Below, piece by piece: positions 9,701 through 21,700 of a stretch of DNA of 64,000 bases (positions within the stretch are counted from its first letter, which is position 1; the number at the start of each line of letters is the position of its first letter). The notes under the pieces are model-generated. The model was not told the origin of the DNA, did no database searches, and saw only the letters and a list, made by a program, of their open reading frames with translations. The translations under genes and the position numbers were made by a program. Source of the stretch: Candidatus Kapaibacterium sp. (GTDB taxonomy: Bacteria > Bacteroidota > Ignavibacteria > Kapaibacteriales > UBA4661); NCBI GenBank assembly GCA_004292595.1, contig RDXM01000086.1:1-64000 (forward strand). Direction: 5' to 3'.

Positions 9701-12700
9701 TCACCGTTTGCAGCGCGGTCATTTGCGAGAGCGCAACAATCGCATTTGTTACCGAAATTGCCGAAAAAGCACCATTTTGTGGGACGGTTGAAACATTATT
9801 GCCCGATAAATTTATGCCAATAATCCGCCCAGCATTCGCGCCGCTTTGCGCAACGGTCAAGCCGAACCAGCGAGAAAGTGCTTGCTGTGGCACGAGCCAG
9901 TTCGCGCTTGTTGTCCATGTTGCACCGTTTGTGGCGCGGTAGAAAGCAACGGCTGCCAAAGAATCTAGCTGCTGCTGCGTAAGATACGCAAAAACCCGCA
10001 TAGATTCGCCCGTTCCCGTCGTCGAGCGCACACGCACGATACCCGAAGCACCCGCCCCAACAATAGCAACGATGCGGCTTGGCGACTCAACGCGGAAACT
10101 TTGCGCGGGAGTACCGCCAAAACTTACCTCCGTTATTCCGACAAAGCCACGCCCTGTGATAGTAACCGTTGAGCCGAGTGCGCCTGTGTCGGGCGTAAAA
10201 TCTATGTTTGCAGGAATAATGGTTGTGGGAAGCAAGCGAATAAGCGTGTTTTGGAGCGTTGCCGTTCCAAAGGGCGTGGTTGCTTGCAGAGCTGCACCTG
10301 TCGCGGCAACAACGAGCGCATTGGTACTAAAGCTCAGGCGCACCTCCGTTGGCGAAATGACATCAACGCTTGCTGCGCTTACGCCGCCCAAACTCACCGT
10401 CATTCCTTGAACAAAATTTGTTCCTGTCAAGAGCAGTGTTTGTCCTACTTCGAGGCTCGTGATATTGACGGCAGTAAGTGTTGGCGGTGCAGCAATGGAA
10501 ATGGCTTGCGTGGAAAGCACAAAACAGCCACTGCCAGATTCCAAACGCAACGGTGCGGAAATGACTTGTGCTTGCGTGGAAACCCTGAGCGTGAGTGTTG
10601 TTGCGCTTTGCGAGAGAATGTGCAAGGTATTAGGGGAAATCTGCGCTGCTTGAACAACGTTCAGATTTCGTCCCGTTACGGTCAATGTGCCACCTGTACC
10701 GAGAATATCTGGCGAAATGCCATTAATGGCGGGCGTTTGCACGAGCATAACGTTCAGCACAGCCGTTCCTGCGCGGTTTTGCAGCGTTACAACGCCGTTA
10801 TCTGCATTTTGCGGAACGACGGCTTCCACCTGCCCACGCTCGTTCACGCGGAAGGATGCGGCTGGCGCATTGCCGACAAAGACTTGCTGCACGTCGGCAA
10901 TGTTATCGCCCGTGATAGTCAGCACTTGCCCCGCACACGCCGAGAGTGGCTGAATGCCGAGCAGATTCGGATATTGCACAAAATTGAACACGCCAAGCGA
11001 TTCCCCACTGCCGAAATTATTGGTCAGCACAATCGTTCCCGACGTTCCAGCAGCAACAACAAGCGAAACTTGATTCGTAGAATTTACCGTGAAGCTCTGC
11101 ACAGGAACACCCGCAATGGCAGCCGCCGTTAAACTCGTCAAGCCTGTACCCCGCACCGTTACTACTGTTCCCGTCGCACCTGTGCTGGGCGAAAAGGAAA
11201 TAATTTGCGCCTCAAGCGGCTCGCGCAGCAAGGTCAGCGTTACGTTTGTTGCCGAAAGTGCCGCCGAACTTTCGCTCACAAGGCGCAGCGTTACTTGCGT
11301 GGAAACGGCTGTTTCTGGCGCATTCAGCCATGCAACACGGAGATTCGTGAATACGCCTGTTGCCGTATTCGCAAGACCAGAGAGCAACGTTGGAGTGCCA
11401 CTCAGCGTGAAATTTCCTTCTTGCCCTTGTGTGTTGAAAGCGCGAAGGCGCACGATTGCATTCGTGGCGGCAAGCTCGTTCCAGCCGTTCCACGCACCAA
11501 AAGCAAGGTTGAATGGTCGTCCGCTTGCCGAGAGGAGCTGCCCTTGATTGAACGCACCAAAATTCACACCTTGCGTTCCCGTGCTGGAGCTTTGCGAAAA
11601 CGCCAACGCAAGCGGGAATGCGGGGTCGGCAATCACCGTTACCGTAATTTGCGTTGCATTCAACAGCCCGACAAAGGTTGGCGAAACCACAATCACTGCC
11701 GTTGTTACGCCACCGCGCACGGGCGCGTTTCGCCAGACAAACGTCGCCACCGTACTGATACTGCTTGCATTGTTGATAGTGCCTTGCGAAGAGCCAATGA
11801 TACTGAATTGCGCGTTGCCGCCAGCAGCCGCTTGAATGCTGTATTGCAGCGTGGCAGAGGTATTGGAAAGATTTGTTTTTCCCAAAAACGAGCCAATGGT
11901 GAAGGGCGTTTGTGCGCGGCTGACGACGACGGGAGTGTTGGTATTGAAAAGATTGATAAATCCTGAGTTAGTGAGGCTGAATGCTAAACCAGCATTGCCT
12001 TGATTCATCATCACGGAGGTTGTATTGGACGCAGAATTTGCACTCACAAAATCAAGGTCACCATCGCCATCAAGGTCGGCAAGTGCTACGCCCAAGGGCT
12101 GCATTCCCAAGCCGTAGGGCGAGCCGCTTGCGGTTTGGTTCAAGACTCCTGTTCCGTCATTTTTCCATATCGTTGCTGTATTTGCGCCATTGTTGATAGA
12201 AACAAGGTCGAGGTCGCCGTCACCGTCCACATCGCCCAACCCAACATCACTGGGGCTTGTTCCAACGGCGTAGGTGCCAGAAAGCGTGAATCCGCCCATG
12301 AGATTGCTGTAGATAAGCGCGTTGTCGGGCGTTGTGGTAACAAGAGCAATATCGTTATCGCCGTCGTTGTCAATGTCGCCCGCAGCAATGCCTTCGGGCG
12401 TGGAAGGCGTAGCAATGGGCGTTCCGAGCATGAGGCTGAGATTGCCGTTGCCGTCGTTGAGCGCGATTGCCAAGCCGCTTGTGCCGCCGTTGTTGGCGGC
12501 TGCTACGTCGAGGTCGCCGTCGTTATCGAAGTCGCTCAAAGCAAGCGCAGACGGCGTTCCTGCAATGCCCGTCGCTGCGCCAATGCTGAAGGCATTTGCA
12601 TCAATGTTGTTGTTCACAAGGCGAATTTGGCTTGCGGCGCGGTCGGCAAGCACGAGGTCGAGGTCGCCGTCGGCGTTCATATCGCCCCAAGCAATATCCA

Positions 12701-15700
12701 CCATATTCCCACCAACAGCGAGCGGAAAGCCCATCATCGTGGTAAATGCGCCCATGCCGTTATTGAGCAAGACGCTTACGTTTCCTCCGCCCGCGACGGC
12801 AATATCGAGGTCGCCGTCGTTATCGGCATCGCCGAGTGCTATTGCGACAGGGCTTCCAATCGTTGGAATGGTAGTGCTATTTGCATTAAAATTACCCGTG
12901 CCGTCGTTCAAACGCCGCACAATTCCTATTCCGGTAGCCGCAAGCATATCCACACGCCCGTCGCCGTTTACGTCGCCCAGCGCGACATCCTGCGGGTTCG
13001 TGCCGCTTGCGTAGGGCGAAAATTCTTGATTACCAAAAATAGCAGGTCCAACGCCCGCCCGTGTGCGGTAGCTATACACGAAGGGGCGCACATTCACGCG
13101 AGCGAGCGATGCTTGCGCAGAGGTCATCGTTACCATGACTTCTTCGCCATTCAAGAAGCGGCGAGCGGGATTGAAGGTGGCTGTTGTGGCTGCCATTGCG
13201 TAGGTCCACGCGCCGCCGCTTGCGATATTGCGCTGCCCCGTCATCATGCCAAAAATGCGGATGGGACCTTGCGCCGAGCCGATAGCGGTGTAGGTTGCGG
13301 CGGTAATCTGCTCGGTAAATTGCCAGGTCATTGCCGTTTGGTTTGGTGCAGCGTTGAGATTGCGCTGCGGTGAAATTGCGCGGGTGTAGCTTGGCGCTCC
13401 GCAATCGGTGGCACCGTTGCAGACAAGGCGCGGCTGCGTGGCATTCAGGAGAATCTGCACGGTGCTGGTCACGCCTTGATGAGCGACGGCAACGTCCAAA
13501 TCACCATCGCCATCAACATCAGCCAAGGCAAAGCCGCGTGGGTCTGCGAGCGTTCCAAAGGGAGCGTTGGCGGCATTGCCAAAAGCACCAGCACCATTGC
13601 CAAGCATCACCGTCAGTGCGCCGGCTTGCCCAGCCACAGGTGCGCTTGTGGCAACAATATCAAGGTTCGTGTCACCATTCACATCCGTAAACACAGCGTG
13701 TTGCGGGCTTACGCTGATAGGAAACATTGCGGCAATGGTGGAAAAATTCCCAGAAGCAATGCCGTTGTTTGTGCGCAGAACGAGCGAACCAGTGGCAAGC
13801 GTAACAATCATATCAAGGTCGGTGTCGTTGTCAATATCGCCCATATCCACCGAAATCGCACCTGCTCCTGCGTAGGGAGAGCCAACTGCCGTTCCATTGA
13901 AATTGCCCAAGCCGTCGTTGAGGCGCACCGTTACGCCGCCAACGCTTTGTGCAATCACCATATCAAGGTCGCCATCGTTATCAACGTCGGCAAGGCGCAG
14001 AAAACCTTGCCCTGTGCCAGTGGGAAAGGTTGCGGAGTTCGTCGCAAACACGCCAGAACCATTATTGTAGCGAATCACAGCACCGCCGCTATTTTCGATA
14101 GAGACAATATCAAGGTCGGCATCGGCATCCACGTCGCCAAGTGCGATAGATTGTGGGTTCGCGCCCGTTGCGTACGTTACGGGCGTGTTTAATTGACCCG
14201 TTCCGAGCGTATTCAAAAAGACAGCAATACCATTTGCGCCACCACCAGAATTGAGGGCAACAGCATCTAGTCGCCCATCGTTATTCACATCAGCCGTAAG
14301 AACCTGCACGGGAAATGTGCCAACCGTTGCACGGGTAGAATTGGCAACGAGCGGCGTGAACGCGCCGGTGTTGTCGCCGAGTGCCGTTACTATCGTATTA
14401 TTGAACTGATTCACCGCAACCCAATCAATGACATTATCGGCATTAAAATCACCAAAGGCGATACTGCGCGGTCCGGCTCCGGCAGTATAAAGAAAGTTTA
14501 GCGAACCAGAGCGCGGATAAAACTGCGCTGGACCGCTTGTGGGGCGGGCGCGGAAGCTATACACGTAGGGGCGCACAGCAATGCCGCTTGGGGATTGGGC
14601 TTGCGTTACACTCACCATGATCTGCTCTCCAGCAAATAAGGCTCTTCCAGAGGTAAGCGTAGCGGTGGTGATAGCAGCATTGAACGCCCACGAACCGAGC
14701 GCGGAATTCAGCGGGGTTCGGCTGGCAGCCATATTCCCAAAAACGCGGATAGAGCCGCCAGCACCGCTTGGCGCAGGCGGGTTTTGCGGGAAGGATGCTG
14801 TTGCTGTTACTGAGGCGGTGGTCATTGGCTCGGTGAATTGCCATGTAAAAAGTGAGCCTGCGACGGCAGTATTGACATTGCGTTGCGGAAAGATATTGGG
14901 CGTAAAGGTTGGCGGACCACAATCTACCGCGCTATTACAGACAAAACGCGGCTGCGTGGCATTCAGCCAGATTTGGAGAGTGTTGTCGGCGGCTATCAAA
15001 ATATCCAAATCGCCGTCGTTGTCCACGTCGGCAATGGCTTGGTTCAGATTTGCCGTGCCAACTTGATTCGGCGCGGAAAGCGCGGGAAATGTTCCCGAAT
15101 TATTGCCCAACCCCACCACAAAACTACCTGGAGTGCGCTGAAGAACCGTAATATCTTGCCGAGCATCGCCATCGAAATCACCAAGCAAAGGGCGGTTTGA
15201 AGTGGTCGGGATAGTGAGCGTTGCTGCGGCTGGAAAAATGGTGGGCATTCCCGTATTCACAAAGATATTCACATTCGCATTTGGACCGCCGACAACCGCA
15301 TCAATGCGACTATCGTTGTTAATATCCATAAGCTGGATATTGGTTGGATTGGTGATAGTTGTCGGATATGGCGAACCAGCAGCTTGGACATCAAAATTCC
15401 CTGTGCCGCTATTCAAACGCAGGGAAACGGAATTTGCAGAACCGTTGGTAATGACCCAATCCAAATCGCCATCGTTATCCATGTCCGCAAGGGCAGATTC
15501 TTCGCGCCCGCCACCACCTGGCTGCGTATAACGCTGTTCGCTTCCCGATATATTGCCATTGCCAGGATTGAAAAAGACACCGACTTGATTGGTTGCGTTG
15601 TAGGTTACAGCAAGGTCTAAAGCACCGTTACCGTCGGCATCGCCGACTGCCAAGCCGCGCACACCAGCAAATGAGGCGGTTATGGGCGAACCAGTCATTT

Positions 15701-18700
15701 GCGTAGGAAACGTACCTGTCCCGCTATTTTGGAAAATGCGAATTTGGGCAGAACCTATCGCATCGGTATTGATAATATCCGTAAAGCCGTCGTTATTCAT
15801 ATCTGCCAGCACCACGCGCCCGTTGGCGGGAGTGCCGAAGGCACCCGTCACCGTCGCACCCGCCGTAAAGGTGCCGTTACCATTCCCCAAATATATCCGT
15901 AGTGTGGTATTATCTTCGGAGGTTACGAAGTCTATGCGCCCGTCGTTGTTGAAGTCTGCCGATTGTACAAAGGAGGCAGCATTTGGGCGCGGAATGGGCG
16001 ATTGGAAATGTTGGAAAAACGTCGCTGGTCCCGTGCCGGCTTTTGTCCAGAACTGGCGCACCGTTCCTGTGGTCATCGGGATGGTATTCGCCACGCCTGG
16101 CGTACCTTGTATGTATGTGCTGGTCGAGGCGATAAACTCTACTTTCTCGCCTGGATAATAGCGAATAGCGGAAGATCCAAGAGGATTTGCGGTAAACGTG
16201 GCAGAATTGATAGGTGGTGCGGGAGACGACCACGAGCCGCCGCCAGCACGCGAGCGTCCGCCCGTCATATTGCCAAAAACGCGGAGCGGTCCGGTTGGTG
16301 GAAGTGAAGCAGTGCTGGTGGTGACATTTTGGTTAAAGATGGTCGTAATTGCCACAGGAAGCGCGACGCTACTTGCATTGACGAGCGGCGAGGTAGCTTG
16401 TACTTTGAGTTCGGGCTCGTGGTTGAAGAGAATGGCGGTACGTCTGCCAGTACCGAGAGGAATTCCCAAATCAAGGTCGCCATCGCCATCAAGGTCTGCC
16501 ATAGCAGGAAATAGGCGAGTTGCTGCAACGATATTTGTGCTTTCTACCAATGGGCTTGAGTTTGTCAACGTGAAGACAGCAGCATTATTTCCCTTAAAAT
16601 GCAGAACCTTGGCATCAATGGCATTCGACTTAAAGGAAACAATATCTAAGGCGCCATCACCATCAAAATCACCGACCAATGGTGCATTTCCACTGCTACC
16701 AGTAGCATATGTTCCCAAAACAGTAAACTGTCCATTGCCGATACCTGAATTACGAAGAACAGTCAAATCTGCGGTATTATCTGAGGCAGCAACGAGGTCA
16801 AGATACCCATCGTTATTAAAATCACCCGCAGCAAGTTCTGTGACATTGGCAATCGCATATTGATATGCGGGTGTGGGTGCTGCAAGCAGAGAGTTGAGTC
16901 CGCCTACTGCTCCCTGCCCTAACCAAATTTCTACATTCGTATTATTTGCTGTTACTACATCCATGTCTCCATCATTATCAACATCGGCAGCAAGAATACT
17001 TTTGGCAGTTACTAAACCAGCATTAAAGACTTGGGTAAAAGCAGTACCATTGCCATTATTCAAATATACTCTCAACACGCCACCTGCATCTGCTATCGTA
17101 GCAATATCCAAATCTCCATCGCCATCAAAATCTGCTGGAGCAAGTCGAATAAGACCTACCAAGCCAGGATTAAAAGAAACCAACGTAGTGCCAAAGGCAG
17201 CAGAGATATTCCGACGAACTTGGATATTACCTGCATTATCTATGAATGCAATATCAACAGCACCATCGCTATCAAAATCACCCGTTATACAATGCGCAAT
17301 AAATCCTCCAGCATAAATATTTGTTGCGGGATCGGTAAACTGCGTCGGTGCAGTACCAGTTTGCAAGCGCATATTTAAGCCATTGCTACTGGATTGTATC
17401 ATATCAATTCTACCATTATTATCAAAATCCCCAAAGACAACACCGCCTGCAAACGCAGCATCGTCCCATCTGCGCGAGTCCACAAACCGCCCCGTTCCGC
17501 CGCTCGGTGCGACCGTGAAAGCGTACACCGTCGGCGAAGTAGAAAATACCTGCCCTCCAGGCGTACTTGCTTGCGCATTCGTTACCGTTACCATCACCGT
17601 TTCGCCAGCGCGGAAGGGGTTTCCAGTGGGTGGAATATATTCGGCGGTGTTTGCGGCAGCAAGGTAATTCCATGTTCCTTGCGCAGCAGGCGTAGAGCGG
17701 TGTCCCGTCATACTTCCGTGAATGCGGATTGCGCCTGGCGTTACTGCTAAGGGCGAAGGTGGCAGCACGTTAGGAAAGGAGGCAGTTGCTGAGGTTACGG
17801 CTTGGTCGAAGCGCACACGAAGCGGAAATGCACCGAATACTTGGGTGTGGCTATTGCGCTGGGGAACAAGATCGCGTTGATACGAAGCGGCATTACCGGG
17901 CGGAACAAGAGGATTGATGCGGGGCGGACGGGCATTTATCAAGATGGAAATGGAATTTGCACCCCAATTTGTGGTAACAAAATCTATATCGCCGTCGTTA
18001 TCAAAATCTCCTGCTGCGCTCCAAGAGCGAGGTGCAGCACCAGTGGCAGCATTTGAGAAGGGTACAAACACACCCGTGCCATTACCCGTAAACACAGAAA
18101 TATTATTGGAGCCTTCGTTTGTCGTGATAAGGTCTGAGAACATATCGCCGTTGTAATTACCAAATACGACGGATGAAGGATTTGTGCCTGTTGCAAGGGA
18201 TGAACTTGGTGCGGTGGGATAAAAATTTACAGGACCCGTTGCATTATTGATAAAGATAGAAACCTGATTTGCGCTATACTGCGTAACAGCAAAGTCAGGG
18301 AAAGCATCTCCGCTCAAATCACCTATTTCTACATCGTAGGGATCGGTCAGCGTGATGGTTTGTGCAATGGAAAAATTTCCCAAACCATCATTGCGAAGAA
18401 TGGTTATCAGGTTTCCTGCAGGGTGAACGAGAATTGCATCAAGGTCGCTGTCGCGGTCAATGTCACCACACTTAATAGACAAAGCAGCACCTGCGGTTGG
18501 CACGGCGGCAAGTGGGGTAAAAACAGCACTGCCATTATTGAGAAATACTCGCACCGAGCCGCCATTATTCGAGGCAAGCACATCCAACGCTCCGTCGCCG
18601 TTGAAATCACCGACGCAGAGGCTGTAATTCAGTCCGCCTGTATTGAGCGAAATTGCACTACCAAATGCGCCAGTACCCATTCCTAAAAAAACTCGCACAT

Positions 18701-21700
18701 CGGGACTGCAGCCGATAGCTATGTCCACATTGCCATCGTTATTGAAATCACCCGTCGCAACATTCCCTTGAAGAGCAGGAACGCCTACGGGCGCAAGTGG
18801 GGTAAAAACGCCTCCTGCTCCGCCCAAGAACACGGCATAACCCCTTGTGCCGCCTTCGTTAGTAACAACAATATCAAGTCGTCCATCATTATTAAAATCT
18901 GCTGTTGCCGCCGCACGAGGACTTGTCCCAACCGTAAAACGTTGCTGTTCCACAAAAAATGCCTGTCCGCCCGTTACATTCGTCCGAAATTGCCGCACGT
19001 ATCCGCCGAGATTGGTCAGCCCTGCACTTGTAACAGGCACAAAACGGTCATTCTTGACGGCATTGGTCTGAAAGTTAGGAATGCTAACACTCACAAGCTC
19101 GTTTGGATGAAACCGATTTGCCGACGATGCTCCTGTAAGATTATTCGGCGTAAATTCTGGCATATTTGTTCCCACACCCATCCACATTCCGCCCGCACCA
19201 ATGCGGCTGCGCCCGCCCGTCATGTTGCCGAAAATGCGTATTGGTCCGCTTCCACCAGAAAGTGCATCTACAAGCGTTGCCGTTCCAGTGGTCATTGCGC
19301 TTGAAAACGTCTGGCTAATAAGGACACTTGAACGATCGACATTCTGAGCATGGATGGTCGGTGCAAGGGCGGTTGTTACTGGTGGCTGTTCATTGCGCAG
19401 GACTGCCACGTAGGGAAAGGCTGCACCGATGTTGTAGCCAGCAAGCGCGTCCAAATCGCCGTCTTGGTCAATGTCGCAGAGCGCAAGCACGTGTGCGCTG
19501 GGGTTCACCAGACTTGTGCTACCGCTATTGCTTGCGCCTGGGGCAAACGCCCCGCCACCAATATTGCGAAACCACGTCAGGTGCGATGCGCTGCCTGCTG
19601 CCTGCGGATTTGTAGCGATAATATCAAGGCTTCCATTTCCATCAATATCACCAAAATCTAGCCCGCCTGTTGTTGCGGCAAATCCATTTGGCAATGAAAA
19701 AGACACTGGCGCGATAAATGCCGTTCCAGCATTATTCAGTGCAAGATGCACGGACGTAGCACCAGCATTTTGAACAAGAGCAGCCACATCAGTAAAGCCA
19801 TCATTATTCAAGTCGCCGACAGCAATATGAGAATATGCACCGATGGGATTGAAGGGCGCAAGACCTTGATTAAACCTGCCTCCGCCGTCGTTGATGTAAA
19901 TAAATGCCGAATTAGGAGTCCCCAGTGCAAGGTCTAATGCGCCATCGCGGTTAAAATCGCCTGTGGCGATTGCGCTCGGCACTCCGGGCAGTGCTGTGGT
20001 CGAATGCAGGGACAAACTAAAAGTGGGAAAGTTATTCCGATATATTTGCAATTCATCGGGAGCAGTGCGAATAAGCGCAACATCTATATCGCCGTCGCCA
20101 TCGAAATCGCCCGTCGAAATTTTTTGCCCACCCGTTACGCCAATACCTGTGGCGAAAGGAATTGCACTCAAGTTTCCAGGCGTACTGGTGTTGCGGTGGA
20201 TATAAACCTGTCCTGCGTCAATGTACACCCAATCTGGCAAGCCGTCATTGCTCATATCGGCAGCTTTCAGGTCGAGAATTGCGGTCGAACCTACATTCAG
20301 CCCCTCATTCATGGTTGCGGTTTGGGCAATATTACCACGCCCGTAGTTGCGGCGCACTATTACGGCATTTGCACCAACATTGGACGAAGCAGCAATATCA
20401 ATATACCCGTCGCCATCGTAATCTGCTGGAGCGATTGCTGTTACGTTGCCCAGCATAGCACCATTGTTTATTGTTGCGTAGGTGGACAGCACAAAGTTTA
20501 CGCCGCCCGCAGGCGCAGTTGTGGCTGTTCGGAAACTGCCGACAAAGGGAATTGCTCGCCCTTGAGGTGCGCCAGTGATGTTATTCAGAAATGGCTTATT
20601 TTCTGGATTCGTACTCACGCCATCGCCCAGCGTTGCGCCTGTCGTTATCGTATATTCAATGCGCTCGCCGCGCTGGTAGGGCACCGTCGGCGTGAAACTC
20701 GGCATCGTCCCGCCCGCGTACGTTCCCACCACTCTCAGCCCCGTCATTCCGCCAAAAGAACGGAAGTTGGTGGCGGTGGGAAGGTTCACTGCTTGGCTGA
20801 AGGTTGGTACGATTGCTTGCGTGGGTGTACCGTTATTTGCATCAAGTGGTGGAGCGACGGCGGTAAGTGTGGGGAGATTCTGATTAAAAATGAGAACACG
20901 ATTTCCAGATTGCGAAACGATAAGTCTCCCTGCATGAAAAGCGAGTGCGCTTGGTGTCTGTCCAATAGCACGAGAGGTAATGCCAGCATTTGTCTGAAAA
21001 TCATACTGCCCTAAAACAAAATTGGCAGGTTGATTACCCGTAATTATGCTTGCAGCATTACTAAATACCAGAACGCGGAAGTTATTTCTGTCCGCAACGT
21101 ATAAATCTTGTGTTGCAGGGTCAATGGTAATCCCAAGCGGTAGATTCATGCGGTTTTGAAGGAGACCAGTTCCACTACCCAAAAAATTAACTTGACCAAT
21201 CACAACATTCGCATTATTAACCGTAGGGGGTGGCATCAACACCATATGAGCAGCATTAAACCGCACTACTCTATTATTGGTGCGGTCAGCAACGTATAAC
21301 GCTCCACCTGTACCGATGGCAAGTCCAGCAGGGTTATTGAATGTATTGGGTGTTGTTCCGCTAACGGCAGTAGTGTATGACGTTTGCCCCAAAACTCTTT
21401 CTGCCATTGCTCCCACAACAGGCAGCACAGCAAAATCGTATCGAAGGACACGATTATTACCGAAATCGCTGATGTATAATTTACTATTGGCAGCATCAAA
21501 GGCAATTCCGTGTGGTGCTGAAAGACCATCTTGGGTTGTCGCAGCAGCATTGGAAGTAAAATTCACTTGACCAATAACATAATCGGCGGTAGGATTGGCT
21601 GTAGCAGTATGAGCAGCTGGATACCGTACAACACGATGATTTTGGGAATCGACAATCCACAGGTTGCTATTTTCTACTATGATATTGAGTGGCTCATTCA

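Noticed and set aside
12000-13373. 457-codon open frame on the plus strand opposite giant 1
   Set aside because: It is the complement of FG-GAP repeat coding sequence; Asp/Gly/Asn-rich codons leave few stops on the opposite strand. No recognisable protein features.
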